This document shows, piece after piece, positions 24,990 to 37,829 of a DNA stretch of 64,000 nucleotides; the stretch's first letter is position 1, and each line of letters starts with the position of its first letter. A model generated the notes under the pieces. That model did no database searches, was not told where the DNA came from, and saw only the letters and a program-made list of their open reading frames with translations. The stretch lies in the NCBI RefSeq assembly GCF_040712315.1, contig NC_134013.1, forward strand, positions 88,108,001 through 88,172,000, given 5' to 3'. The position numbers were made by a program, and so were the translations under genes. Source of the DNA: Castanea sativa (Eukaryota; Streptophyta; Magnoliopsida; Fagales; Fagaceae).

Positions 24990-27900
24990 TCAAAGCACCA
25001 GTAATATAAGTAAAAACAAAGAGAAGAAAATTAGGGAAGGCTTTTCTGTGACACTATGACCACTGTTAGGGAGCCTAGGGTATTCATCTGGAGGAGGCAT
25101 GACACATTCATCACCATTAAAAGAAATTTTTCTTGGGAAAGTCCATCCTTCTCTGAAAGTAAAAATACTTGGATCTTTGTTTAGTAGCATCTCAGTTTGT
25201 ACATTTCCACTTGGTCCTGATTGAAGTAACATGTCATTGTAGTATTTAATCCCCCAAAACATCCCTGTGTCATCTGTAAAAATATACCAAAAGACTTAAT
25301 TATGGTAAGGGAAAAGGGAGGGGGAGAAAGTAAAACAAATACAATAACTGGGTCACTAAATATAATGTTGGTTCCTAAACTTTAGCACATGAATAATTCT
25401 AGTCCTCGAAGTTTAAAGTGATGTCTTTTAGTTTTAGTCATTAGCAAAATTAAAAGTGATTGCTTTTAGTCCCTAACAAACTTAAAATGATTAAAGGGAA
25501 CTTTTTAGTCTATAACAAACTTAAAGTGACCCCTTTAGTCCTTATTGTATCTAATGGAGAGATCACACATCATTTTTTAGTTTGGCAATGTCATCTAAGG
25601 GACTAAAAGTGATCACTTTAAACTTCAAGAACTAAAATCACTCATGGCCTAAAGTTTAGGGACCATGTGAATTTAAGATATAATAATAAATTAATAATGG
25701 TATGGTTTTGGTTTGACTTACTAATGCTTCCATACGGATTAAGGGGCAGATAGTTGAAGCTGAAAATCTGAGTGACATTTCTCAAGTTGGGGTGTAATAC
25801 CACCAAGTTCCACTGGGAATAGTTTTTAACAAAATTAAGATTTGTGATAGTGATTTTTACTCGCCAGTACTCTCTGTAACTTTCTTTCACATGCCAGTGC
25901 ACCTTTATGGGGCACATGTGTTTAGAACACCTCACCAAAGGTTGTGGTTCTTCATCATTTGCATGTCGTAGCTCCAGCAAGGGAGGAGTTTTATCAGAGC
26001 TGCGATTTTTGGGACAAAATGGAAACAGATACTTTGAAAATGAAGGAAGAGAAGGTAGTATAATAAAAGACATAAGAAGTTAAGGTGCTTGGAAGCAACT
26101 TGAAGAAAAGACACTTGAAAAGTTGAAATTGTCACTGAACAAATCATGTTTCACATTTCCAAATTGATAATATAACTACTAGACCAAATAGGAGGGGAAG
26201 AAAAAAAAAAACTATTGCACTTTACTCCCCTAAACTATGGAGTTGAGTTCAGTACACCACAAAACAATAAAATCAAGCAACCAAGATTGATTGATAATAA
26301 GTAAAATGCCCCTACCCTTAACAATTTTCGTTAAAATTTTGAAATTTACGAAAATTGTCAATAACAAGAGGTATTTTGCTAATTACCAAATTAGGGTTTA
26401 GAGGGGGATTAAATTTGACCCCATAGTTTAGGGAGGGGTGGGAAAATTGCAATTAACCCAAAGAACTATTTGAATCTCTTCCCCTTCTCTCAATCAGATT
26501 GCTTAGGAACTATATTACCAAAATAATATAAAGTTAATACAGATATGTTAGTTTTGCCTTGTTCAACTTCTATAGAAGTTGTTTCCAAGCACAAGAAGAA
26601 ATATACTAGAAAGAGAAGAGGGTTTACTTTACACATTTTGTTCCACCTAGTCCTTCGCAATTACAGCTGCACTGGGGGCAAGGAACAATGGTACTATTGT
26701 AGAATGCAGATAAGGAAACACAACATTTTGGAGTAAGTGATGCTTGAAATTGCGAGTAAATACAGGTTACATTCCATGTCTCTAGCATAAACCCAAACAA
26801 GTATGTCATGAACAAAGTAGAGCATCATTAAACCATACAATATAATCTCAAATAATATAGCAATTTCAGAAATTACTTATCAATGATAGTACCTACACAT
26901 CTTTCAATCAACATACTTGAATTCATTTTGACTGATAAAGAAAAGGAAAGGGAGCATTGGTATTGGCTGTTGCAGTCTTGCAGATACCATTATCATAGTG
27001 TATTGTAAAGAAGATGTGCAAGACAACAAGCCTAAAAATTTAAATAAATAAAAAAAGACTCGGTTTCGTCTGGAAAATATTTTCCAGGATTAATAGATAT
27101 GGTATTCAATAGAAATTTTTTTTTCCAGGATTCAATAACTGATTGGAGGAGAATGTGATTGTCATTTCCACCAAAGGCAATGAAAATGATGTGCCTATTT
27201 GGTGAAACAGTTTCAAGCTGCAATATTTGTAAGTACAATTTTTTAAACTTCATTTTTTTCTACATTCAACTTTTTCAATCAACCTGATTTACAAAAAAAG
27301 TTACGAGAAATTTTTTTAGAAAATTCAATACTTACCAAGAGCTTGAGTTGATCGACGGCCTCCATCTGCCTTGAACTTGCTTGGTGGAACTTTAAATGGA
27401 TCTCCACAAGTATATCCAGGAACACCAAGGTTGAAATTTAAAGGCATGAAGAAGCTATTGTCTGTATTGTTAATAGTAGCTTTATTAACATTCATCCTAA
27501 AAGCAGCACCATACAGAGTTTGGTCTTGTGTCATAGAGGTTAGCACCCCTCCCTTGCAGCAATTGTTAAACTGCTTGTTATATGGAGCTCCTGGCATGAG
27601 ATCAACAATCACTGGTTGCTTCTCACAACAATGTGGAAGTACTCCACCCTTAAATCTAGAGCAATTTCCTTGCTCTGTGGCCTCTGCCCCCCACATATCC
27701 CATATTGCCTCATCGCTTTTCCACGTCCAACTCAATTTCCAACCAGGCCGGTCCATATGCCGGAATAATTGGAAGTTGTAGAGTGATACTCTTACCTACA
27801 AATGTGGAACCTAAAATAGTTACATATGAGCCAATCACCTCTCTTAAACCCCATAGAAGTGGGAGCATAGTGCACTAGGCTTGACCTTTTACATAGGATC

Positions 27901-29552
27901 AAAAAAAAAAAAATGATGTTTTGGTGCACATTCTGTCGATGCAAGAAAAAAATTTGAGAAATATGCAGTATGCTTTTCAAATACTAGTTAATCAACATCT
28001 TAGCAAAAAAAAGATTCTATCATATACAAAATCAAATAAAAGCTATGACAAATAACAAACCAACCAAATATATAATCTACGTAGCTGATATAAAGTGTGA
28101 TGACATTATAGATGTGGTATTCACATTCTCCTCCAATCAAATAATTCAACAACTAGTTAAGGCCTTTTAAAAAAATTTAAGTTAAAGAGGAAGAAATGGT
28201 TTAAGGTGAAGCCTTAGCATGGCAAGAAACCACTAAAATGGTGTCAACAATCCTAATGGCTCAACAAGTTTGAATTACCACTTGTCCCTAAACAAATCTC
28301 GCAATTGGAGATGTCCTTTAGTCCAAGTTCTTTTTTTGACTGATTAGTCCAAGTTCTTGAATGTTGATGTAGATTGGATGATCAAGCATACTACAATTTT
28401 TAATGTTTTATGTAATTTTCAGAATTCTAGATTTTAATGTTTTCCTAATCAGATTAGGGCCAAAATATAGTAAGATATCAATGAAAATCTCTCCTTATTT
28501 TTATGAGAATTGCAGTGCTACAAAAAGTTTCACAATTTTTGCCATGTGAGTAGTGGAGAAATATTAGTGGGTTTATGGGAGTCCACATCTCCACCACTCA
28601 CAATTCGCTACATGATAAATTAAAATAAAAGTTGTGAAAATTTTTGTAGCATTAGCATTTTTCTATTTTTATTTGGTAATCAAGTTTATGTTACCTTTAT
28701 ATAGGATTATAGCATGAAAAGAATTTTTTTGGTTGAATTTTATAAAATACTTAATATGGAATTTTCTTCTCCTTTGTCTACTAGCCTGAAGTAAGAATTT
28801 AATAAAAATACTCATGGCATGTCGATATACGAAAAAAAGCCAAATGAAATCCCTTACTACCCTCAACATTAAAACTAAATTATAAATTCAAAACAAAATC
28901 TTAAAAATAAATTTAGTTTTAATGCTCTCTTCAACACTTCAGCACTTCAGCTCCAACATGCCATAATATAACTTGACAAAAAAATAATCATATAATTTTG
29001 CTTTTTTTTAAAAATAATAATAATAATTTTGCTTAGTTTGTTTGTCGTGATTTGATCCAAAAAAAGAGATTGGAGCAACGAGTTACGAGCAAGATGAAAC
29101 GTGCACAATGTTTTGGGGCCTTTATTATCTCACCAAACATGCCTCTATAAATAGGTCTGATGCATCAAAAAAAAAAAAAAAAAAAAAAGGTCTGAACTCT
29201 AAAAGATTGTAATGCCCTAAGTGATATGATGTGGCGCACAGTGATTGGACTGAAAATCAAAAGCAGAGTGTAAACTACTATGGTTATGCCTCAGCTGATC
29301 AGTTCCAAGAAGACAAAAGGACAACAAAGTACTATCACAAATCACATGAAGGCCAAGTCAAAGATATAGCTCAAATTAAAAACAAAATTATTTATAAAAA
29401 AAAAAAAAAAAGAATTTCATATAGTAGTGTATTTATTTTATTAATTTGAAGAAAAAAAAAACATCCTTGATAGGGGTGGGACAAGAAAACCAGCAAAGTA
29501 CAAAGAACGAAAGAATAACATCTAATCTTTATGCTGCCTAAACCTAAATAAT

Positions 29553-29597
<45 letters not shown>

Positions 29598-29980
29598 CTC
29601 AACAATCAAAACACAGAGAATGCCCAAATAAGTGAAATGAAATAAAAGAGAAAAAAAAAGTTAGTAACTGGTTAAAATAAATGTTATTGAAAAAAAAACT
29701 TACATCATATGTTGCATCATTTTCAAGCATGAGATCCCATGTAATGGTTATATTTGCATGAGGATCCAATGGATCATACCCATCTGTAATCTCAATCAAA
29801 TTTGACCCAAAAAAATTTGTTAAAAATTAAAAATTAAAACTTAACAAAGAATCTCATTTCATTGATAAAAAAAAAAAATACAAAAACAGGAAAAGAGAAA
29901 AAGAAAAAGAAAAAGTACTTACAAGAAGGTGAGATGGAGGTGATGAGAATGAAGAAACTCAAAATCAAAACCATGCCCAT
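24990..29980 (-). CDS. COBRA-like GPI-anchored cell-wall protein
   Basis: COBRA-family proteins sit on the outer face of the plasma membrane and guide cellulose microfibril deposition. Six exons on the minus strand: 29923-29980, 29704-29783, 27336-27795, 26633-26781, 25722-26031 and 24990-25273. All junctions are GT-AG and in frame, giving 446 residues, a normal length for the short COBRA subgroup. ATG at 29980 begins a signal peptide (MGMVLILSFFILITSIS). The COBRA domain starts with DPLDPHANITITWDL and continues with RPGWKLSWTWKSDEAIW. The cysteine cluster PKCCVSL lies near residue 218, and NYSQWNLVV and the NDTGMFWGIKYYND block are in the last two exons. The C-terminus is a hydrophobic tail (SLIFFSLFLLILLVL) after a small-residue site, as expected for GPI attachment. 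The closest subgroup may be COBL4, but I cannot prove that here. Confidence 0.93.
25370..25664. mobile_element. MITE-like element with about 62-bp inverted ends in a COBRA-like intron
   Basis: The left end (25370-25431) and the inverted right end (25603-25664) match over about 62 bases, both starting GGT(T/C)CCTAAACTTTAG. The middle repeats 'TTAGTCC.TAACAAACTTAAA'. No coding sequence. It lies in the intron 25274-25721, and the target duplication is not clear. Confidence 0.7.
26213..26455. mobile_element. Second MITE-like inverted repeat in a COBRA-like intron
   Basis: The left end, 'ATTGCACTTTACTCCCCTAA' followed by ACTATGG, matches the inverted right end, 'ATTGCAATTTTCCCACCCCT' then CCCTAAACTATGGGG. 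It lies in intron 26032-26632. Short, non-coding and diverged. Confidence 0.6.
28505..28665. repeat. Small inverted repeat in the long COBRA-like intron
   Basis: 'GCTACAAAAAGTTTCACAA' near 28517 pairs with the inverted 'GCTACAAAAATTTTCACAAC' near 28630-28650, and 'GTGAGTAGTGGAG' pairs with 'CTCCACCACTCAC'. A degenerate MITE is likely. Confidence 0.5.
29555..29594. repeat. (CT)n microsatellite in a COBRA-like intron
   Basis: About 20 CT units. The minus-strand ORF rich in Arg/Glu is an artefact of this repeat. Confidence 0.95.
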
Positions 29981-30389
29981 TGATCTTTGATCTTTGATAA
30001 GCAAACAAAAATGGGTTCCTTTCCAAAACCCAATACAAAGTTTTTAATTCTCCTTATAATTCAGTGCCAAATAACAAAGGTGGTGACACATATACATAGA
30101 AACTCTTCATCTTCAGTCTTCATACAGGCATGTGTGTTTGTTACTATAACAGTATTATCAGTAATGAAAAGAAAGTGAGAGGGATTAAAGGGGTGACTGT
30201 GGACTGTTCATGTCAGTATCACACTGTGTTTTTCTCTCTCTCTAAAACAAATTAGGGAGTAAATTACAATTAATGCTGCCAGAATTGGAAGCTTAATAGA
30301 GTAATTAAAATTACGTACGTAAATAGTTGAATGAGTGTTTACGCATTCAAAGTTCACGCGTTTTGTCATCCGCGGCATTTTTGCCCGTT

Positions 30390-30431
<42 letters not shown>

Positions 30432-30898
30432 GCAGTTTTGTTGGTGCGTGTTTGTTTTTGGTATTTGTTGTGAAAATGTTGTAATATATGTATTATGTCT
30501 TTTTGCTACTCAAACTAAAACCTAGAACTGGCAATACTTGAAGACCAGAGGCGTCATGGCCCATGGGGCTCATTCTTAATGTTAATACCTTCCACGATTT
30601 AAAAAAAAAAAAATTAATATCACGTATAAATTTAGAAATTTAGAAAATGTGAAAACTCCTCCCAAAATAAAATCCAGTTTTACTAACACAATAAAAATAA
30701 ATCCCATCTCATCTCATACTTTTTTTTAGCTGAAAAATGTTAATAAATCTCAAACTTGATTGTATTTTTTTAATGGTTAAGTCGTTGGCTTTTTAAAAAA
30801 AAGTAAAATTCAAATTCAAATAATTTTGTGCATGACTATTGACTAATACTATAACATTTTTTGTTATTTATTTAATATATACAAATGACTTGTAATTC
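29981..30898. other. Promoter side of the COBRA-like gene; intergenic
   Basis: Contains a CT microsatellite at 30393-30430 and otherwise AT-rich sequence. The COBRA-like promoter must lie here (minus strand), but no single element can be assigned. Confidence 0.5.
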
Positions 30899-31627
30899 TC
30901 GATAACAAAAAACCGTGTTCTTCTTTGCCATTTGGATGATCTGGAAACACAGGAATAATGTCATGTTTCAGAACCGGCTTATGCAGTTAAACCTAAACAA
31001 AGACTTCATTTTTAGGGCAACATAATTTCATCATTGTGTTCTTAACCCCAAAAGCGATGGGAGAGGCCTAGACTTGGGTGGGTTCGCCTAAATACAGATC
31101 TTAAGTAGTGGAGGCATAGTCCGGAATGAGCTAGGAGCTGGATGGATTGGTGGATATTCGAGAAACATTGGGATCATTACTAGTTTCCTTGCAGAGCTAT
31201 GGGCCCTCAAGGATGGGCTTAGTATGTGCAAAAAAAATCAGTTAACGGCCGTAGAAATAGAGCTTGATGCTAAATTTATTGTTGATCTTCTTGCTAATCC
31301 TCACTATTCTAACAATGTTGCCTTCCCCGTTGTGGATAACTACAGGCAGTTAATTTCCCAGATTCCCCTAGTCCAGATCAATCGCTACTATCGTGAAGCT
31401 AATAAGTGTGTCGATGTTTTAGCTAGATTGAGAGTAAGACATGATAGGGACTTTATTTTATATGATAGTTCGCATGTGGATATTTTAGAGCTTATGAGCT
31501 CACTCTATGATGGTCTGTACTATAACAGGCTTTGTCCTGAACCTGTTATTGCCTATTATTGCTTCTTAGTTTTTGTTAATGCATTCCCTTTTCTACCAAA
31601 TAATAATAATAATAATAATAAATAAGA
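30899..31627 (+). mobile_element. 5'-truncated LINE with C-terminal RNase H remnant
   Basis: The plus strand reads as the end of a plant L1-type reverse-transcriptase protein: 'FAIWMIWKHRNNVMF' near 30920-30965, then an RNase H-like fold (about 31100-31450) with 'ELWALKDGL', 'AVEIELDAKFIVDLL' and 'YREANKCVDVLARL'. At least one frame change precedes 31100. The 3' end is an AAT-repeat tail (31600-31625). The flanks share TTGTAATTC (30890-30898 and 31628-31636), a plausible 9-bp target duplication. It has no reverse transcriptase and is dead. Confidence 0.8.
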
Positions 31628-31636
31628 TTGTAATTC

Positions 31637-32815
31637 CATCTAATAAGGACTAGAAAAAGCAATAGTCTAACTGTTTATAGAACCCAAAAATACTAATTTT
31701 TGCAATAAAATGGAAGATATTTTCTAATGGACTCTTTGATTAGATGATTAATGAAAATTAAATAAAGGTTGTGTGACCTTGTCCCTTTGAATCTACCGAA
31801 CTGACATGGTTTTGGGGAAGGCTAACGACCTGTTTTGCATTTGATTGTCAACTTGGTGTCGATTAATAGTTGAAAATACAAATTCTGAAAACAAGATAAA
31901 GCTGTTGAAATGCTTAAGGCAAAAGAAAAAAAGTGTTAAATAAAATGCATTTAACCTTTTTTTTTTTTTTCTTTTTTGAGAAACTTAACCTGTTAAAAAT
32001 TTTATTAGGGAAAGGAGAAGTAACATGGTCAAAGATGTTCATGTATCCAAAAAGTTTTTTTTTTTTTTTGATTGTTCAGTTCCTACTAATATCAGGGTAC
32101 GGAAAATGAAGTGAAAATATTCTTGATACCTTCTTAGCAACTTGTAACACTACTCCTAGACAGGAACAAAACATTAAGATATGTCATCTGGAAACTCCCA
32201 ATATGCATTTATTAAAATGCTCATCATCTGTATTATTGCACTGTCACAACAGCAGTCATAACACAGGAATAAAAAAGTTAATAGATATGAAAGATGTGCC
32301 GGTCCCCTAGGAAAATAATGTGGAAATGGCTGATTACCTCCTTTCTTTTTTGGAAAAGAAGAAAAGCAATTTCAATAAGGTAAAATGGAAACAGCTACAT
32401 AAACTCCTCCTCTCTTAAACATTAAGATAATTTATTTACATTTGTAAATTAACACGAAGCATGCAAAAAGTATCTCAGCAAAGTCTTTCTTATTATAAGA
32501 GATAAATTTAAAAAGTTTGGGGGGAAGGAAACAACCCAGGTTCTAAAATGATGCATATTTCAATAGTTAGTAATACAATTCAACATCTCATAATTTCTCA
32601 AGGTTTGTTGAAATGATAGAATCATGCTACTGTTTTCTCCACCTCTCCCATCAGGCACTGCATTTAGTTTGGAATCGGCTTCTACAATGAGCAATGCTAA
32701 CTCCAAAATTTCAATAACTGCATCTAGTGTTTTCATTCTGCAGCATTTGCCCAAAACATGGCAGAACAAAGAGCTATATTAGCCATTATTGTCTAACCTT
32801 GTCTGGTAAGACCTT
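31637..32815. other. Intergenic / 3' flank of CMC4
   Basis: No gene seen. From about 32180 onward this is the parental counterpart of the duplicated stretch starting at 19316, with long runs of identity. The short minus-strand ORF 32560-32769 is matched in the copy at 19764-19946, but the match covers non-coding flank too, so conservation alone does not make it a gene. Confidence 0.55.
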
Positions 32816-34878
32816 TTACTTGGGCTTCTGCTTCAAAAGGCCAGAGACAGAAGCACAATGTGTTGATTTGTATTCACATTTCTCACAACAGGACTGCAGC
32901 AATTCAATGACTTTAAGGCACCTACACCATTTGAAAACACTGCTTAAATAAACAATTTTTAAAAAGGAAAGAAAATATTGCAATGGCATCAACATTACAC
33001 AGATTGAGATTTCAACTGAAGCTTTAACATCTCCTTACATGAAACCACCTAGAATGGAATCTAGAGGTTTAAGGGACACTGTTGACATATAAAAGAAAAC
33101 CAACAGTAATTGCTGATACATTATATATGGTGTCAAAGATAACTCTCAAAGTTATAGTAAATGGTTACAGGGCAAAGTATTAACAAATGATAACAAAGAT
33201 GGATGCAGGTCTAAGATTTGTTGGAATGAGTTGTGCTAAAGCCCTTGAGTCTTCTTTTATTATTATTCTTTTCCTATTTTTCTGTAAAAGCTTCCTACTT
33301 AGTTTGAAGTTCTTTTAATAAGATTTCTATTATATTGAGGAACCCCAGTCTCTGTAGAAAAAGGATTAGGAATATCCAATATAAATTCTATGTATTCTGT
33401 CAGAATTTGAAGAGAGATGAGTTCAATGAATGCCCAATAACTTTAAAGGTGTAAATTGCCTTTTTGCTCCTATGTGGAATGGTTGTTTAAGGAAACCTAG
33501 GAATGATGGCCTAGGCTGTTTCTTTGTTCTTCAATTAATTGTTTATTACCAAACAGCCATCAAATTACTTTAAGATTCAATATTTTTTTTTATAATCTAA
33601 CCATCACTAGGTCCTTAAACATCAAACCTCATTCAAGAAGCCTTGATGAACTTATCAAGAAACCTAATTTAGTGCCAAATTCCTAAAGATCCTACATCAA
33701 AATGTTATTAGAATTTAGAGCCTGCTACGCTTTCTGCTCTACATTACAACTCAAAACATCTGCAATCCAAAATAACTGTGACGGTTTAGAAACACAAACC
33801 CCACATTTTACATGACTTCATACATAAAGAAGAAACAGAGTCAAGCCAATAAGAGAGTTGCAAGAGTGTTCTGACTTCGGAATAAAATCTACCATGATGG
33901 ATGTATGTGACCCTAATTGTGCAACATGCCATATCATATCATGAGAGGAGACTTCAATTATGGATAAGCACACAAATCAATTATAGTAAACCCCATTTTG
34001 CCCATTTGTGGTATAGGACAAGTTCGGTCTGCCAATGGTTTAGAAAGTAATCAATTAATCATCAGAGAGAAAACTTGTGCCTAAGTGTCACCTTTCTAAA
34101 TCACGGGTTATAAAGTGTCGAATTTTCTTGAAGCACATGTTTACTTGATCCTCAAGCAATGAATCACATTTAGATTTTAGACAAGCAAGCCAAGTGACCA
34201 ACCATGGGTAAAACTAAGGAACAGCCTCACCACATTTTGAGGTGGTTGCAACATTTAGGTTGGAAAAGCCCTTCGACTATCGAAGCAACTCTACCCCCAA
34301 CATAATTACCCTCCACAACTCCATCTTAAGTATTTCCTTGTGTATCACGAACATCAAATTTGATTTTAGTTAGAACTGATTTAACATCTGGTCTAAGTAT
34401 CACAGATAATCTCTAGTCTTTGCAAAATAGTAATAACATAAATCATCAAAGCACAGAAAGGATTAACCATTGAAATCAATATAAATCATCAAAAAATTTC
34501 AAAGCAATTGAATCAATATTGTAAGGCCTAATTGCCAAAATCATCAGAATCCACCAATTCATCACTAAAAGAGTTTTCATAACAAAAAATAAAAAATAAA
34601 AAACCCAAGACAGCTACACGTAGGAACACAAACCCACCAAAAAACCCAGTAATTAAAACAGGACAATTCTTTTATTTCTCCAACAAAAACAAAAACAAAA
34701 AAACAAAACTTAAAATTTCTCGCATACTTTCTCAGCAACCAAACAGAGGTTGACGAATACAAAAATATTAATATTAATATAAGAAGAGAGCGTACTTTTG
34801 AGGGAGGAAGTTGTTCTTGGTGAGACAAGCTTGGATGTCGCAAGCTTCTTTCTTGCAAGGCTCTTTGGTTGCCTGTGC

Positions 34879-34881
<3 letters not shown>
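32816..34881 (-). CDS. CMC4: Cx9C motif-containing protein 4
   Basis: Small twin-Cx9C protein of the mitochondrial intermembrane space. Such proteins are imported and oxidised by the Mia40 relay. Two exons on the minus strand: 34796-34881 (ATG at 34881) and 32816-32921. The junction splits a Lys codon (AA|G) at a GTACGC donor and GTAG acceptor, giving 63 residues. The first half reads MAQATKEPCKKEACDIQACL and the second half CLKVIELLQSCCEKC. The cysteines form C9-x9-C19 and C30-x9-C40, with extra cysteines as in human CMC4, which has 68 residues. The intron is 1.87 kb. A CT tract (34883-34912) lies directly before the start codon, so the 5' leader is GA-rich. A copy of the 3' half lies at 19316-21706. 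Confidence 0.92.

Positions 34882-34882
<1 letters not shown>

Positions 34883-34912
<30 letters not shown>
34883..34912. repeat. (CT)n tract in the CMC4 5' leader
   Basis: About 14 CT units immediately upstream of the CMC4 start codon, reading as GA repeats on the coding strand. GA-rich leaders are common in plant genes. Confidence 0.9.
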
Positions 34913-34914
<2 letters not shown>

Positions 34915-37636
34915 CTTTCTCGGGTCGTTTACACTATTTATTTAAGAAACAAAGGCGTATACGGCTTGCCGTTTTTTGACATGTTGATTTTTTTTTTTTT
35001 TTTTCCGTTGAATAAAGATACCAATTAATTAATTAATTTTTTTTAGTTGCGCTTCGCAACTTAACCTAAATCTCAGTAGATGATTATATATATGCATTTT
35101 GGAGGAAATAAAACTTGTTTTGCTTGCTCACTACTCATTGTTTAAGAAATTTGGAGTTCAATTTTCACTTACACCAAAAATTAATTGATGTTTTAGTTTG
35201 ATGATAAAAAATAAAATCATCAGAAACAAACATAATAGGTTAAAACTCTATTAATAATTTCAAATGAATTATTACACACTTAAATTTAATTGTTTTTGAA
35301 AAATATAATACTATTTGTATTTTATTGGTCAATATAACTATATGCAAAATTTAATTATAAAGCTTAATATATATTGCACATTTGCTTTGCACCCAAAGTC
35401 CAAGGACGGAGCCACACTGGAGCCCATGGGGCCTGGCCCCCCTAAGTTGTAGGATGAAAGAAATATTCGTTTATATATTAAGGCCTACCACAAATTAACC
35501 CAAACAACCACAATCAGGTCCAAAAAAAATTAACAAAACCTCTTACAAAAAAAAAATTTAAAAATTGGCAACCAATAATCAACACATATCTTTTTTGTTT
35601 ATACTTCTGACTCCTCTAGATGATGTTATAAACCTTGGTCAATTTGCCTGCAGCTTAATGTAATGGAATTTCTTCTTGCATATTTAGGTGATTGGCAAAC
35701 TTGTTGCAATGAAATCCTCTTCTTAAGGCTGACACACACAACGGTTGTGTTTGCAATGCCATCTATCTAGCTGAGGGCATCTATCTGTAGATTTGAATCT
35801 TACATCAACTATGATGTGGAAATCTACTGAGAGCTTCTATTTTTGTGTGCGTTTGCTCAGCACTGAAATTATATTTAAGCTGCGTTTTGCGTTTTTTTTG
35901 GTCTTACAATACTGATCGTGACCACCAAACTCAGCAAAACGTAAATTTCTAGGTAAATTTGAGTCCTACAGCACTATTTACACTTTTAAAAATGATTTTG
36001 CTTCAGTGTTTTCAGTAATAAATTTTTAGTTTTTAGTAAATAAGCAATATCTAAATATACCCAAATTTATATAAAAGAGAGTTTCCATTTTACTAAAATA
36101 GTGCACAATAACCCAATTAACAGAAATATAAAAGTTCTTTACATACATGAACAGGAAATCCAGTCGGTGTGCTCGCACCCACACCAACCTGGCCCGATAA
36201 GGTTCAATTGGGTATATAAACACACCAGAAGGCCCAACCTAATATCTATTGAGATAAGGTATATAAACACACCAAAAGCTTATAAACTTTTCAACATGGA
36301 TCATGTTTTTAGTTTTACCACCTTCAACTCATGTTCAAGTACGCACTTTTGGAGATAGTTATTCATTTATTTCTTAATACTTATGAGCAAGTAACCACAT
36401 GGCATTATTCTTCTCACAGAATTGAATGCGACCTAACTCAAAACCATTTGACATTTATTTTGGAATTTACACTTATGTGAGGAGGGAAGACTCCTCCCGT
36501 AAGGGTGAATAACTTCATCCTATAACATTTACAGTTCAAATTACTCATCATCTATTATAATTATCAAAGTATCGAAAATAAAAATATCAACCATAATAAT
36601 CTCAAAATAATTCTTAGTAACTAGATTGGTTATACAGTAAGAAAATAAAAAATAAAAACAAGGAGGAGGAATGGTTTTTTTTTTTTTTTTTAAAGACAAA
36701 GGGGTATTTTTTTGGCTCTTACCCAAGCCTTAAAAGGACGATATTGTAATTTACCTTTTCAAAAAAATTTGTAAAAATTTGACTATTTATTTGGAAAAAA
36801 TATATATAGAGAGAGAGAGTTAGTGAATCACAATTCTCATTACATATCAATACTTGGGACAAATTATATTTCTAATCTTCACTTTTGTTCTTGTATAAAC
36901 TAGTTTTTGAGAATTAATCATGTGATATCAAATTAAATGTGTATGCAGGCACTAACCCGAACATGCATTGCACTGAAAAGAGGAGAAAGTGTATTAGCAT
37001 TATTATTATTGTTTTTTTTTTTATAGGAGTATTATCATTTTTTATAAGAGTATTATTATTGTTGTTGTTTTGATAATTTGATAGTTACAATGGGGAGAAT
37101 AGATTTGACTCCTAAATGTCTTTATTTCGAATACCAGTAAATATCGGATTAGCAATTGAGCCACAAGGAAACAAGGCTCTTGGAGTAATAATAATATTAA
37201 TAAGTCCAAAATTTTATATATATATATATATAACAAAGTTTAATACAAATCAAAAAAAAAATTTAAACCATACAGTATAATTGCAATAACATCTTAATTC
37301 ATTTTAACCATTCATACAATTAAATATTAGCACTTTTCATTACAAAAAACTAGGGCTATAGCCGCAGTTTTAATACGCAACTATAGACCCTAAAATCACA
37401 GCTATAGCCCCATTTTGTTTATAGGCCTTTTTCCACAATGTCATACTTTTCCATTCAAGTTAACATCAAATTTAACGTCAGAGTGTAAAGTGTAACAAAA
37501 GTCATAATTTAGAGTGTAAAACATGCATTCAAAAAGTTTAGGGTGCAAAAAGTGTAATATAAGGTATAGTTTAAGGTAGTAAAGTATAATTTCTCCTTAA
37601 AAAAAAAAAAAGATAAAAATTCTATGTTTAACAATA
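34913..37636. other. Intergenic with repeat debris
   Basis: AT-rich, with no supported gene. A repeat with 'GTGCGTTTG' start lies at about 35846-36060 (family R2, see 48940-49150). A possible SINE lies at about 37075-37183, and CACTA-like subterminal repeats ('GGGCTATAGCCGC') at about 37350-37430. A stem AGTTGCG-CTT-CGCAACT lies near 35046-35062. Confidence 0.5.
37075..37183 (-). mobile_element. Possible tRNA-derived SINE, same start as the one at 41393-41495
   Basis: On the minus strand it begins CCAAGAGCC, followed by an A-box-like GTGGCTCAATTGC and a B-box-like GAGTCAAATCT. It is diverged, and the target duplication is not visible. Confidence 0.4.
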
Positions 37637-37638
37637 AA

Positions 37639-37829
37639 CATTGGTTGCAGATTTTCAGATCATAGCTGATGCAAGAATGGTTGTACAACCAAATGAGTAT
37701 GAACATTGCGATGCTCTTTTCAATTGCCCTCACCCAGTTGGATGCAGGTGCATAAATCACCAATGTAAATGTCATCCAGAAGAGCATTTCGTTGCAAAAA
37801 GCTTCACCAATGACCTAAAAATGGATTAA
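37639..37829 (+). CDS. Candidate cysteine-rich (defensin-like / late-nodulin-like) peptide exon
   Basis: An open stretch after a plausible acceptor (TTGGTTGCAG|ATTTTCAG at about 37650) ends in TAA at 37829. It contains six cysteines spaced C-x5-C-x5-C-x1-C-x4-C-x1-C ('HCDALFNCPHPVGCRCINHQ' then CKC). The C-terminal CI-x3-CKC pattern recalls secreted plant cysteine-rich peptides encoded by a signal-peptide exon plus a mature-peptide exon. I could not find the signal-peptide exon upstream, so this may be an orphan exon or pseudogene. No function is claimed. Confidence 0.35.

Noticed and set aside
35046..35062. Short hairpin AGTTGCG-CTT-CGCAACT followed by CTAA, possible second Helitron end
   Set aside because: No matching 5' TC terminus or A/T insertion site could be found, and a 7-bp stem alone is weak evidence.
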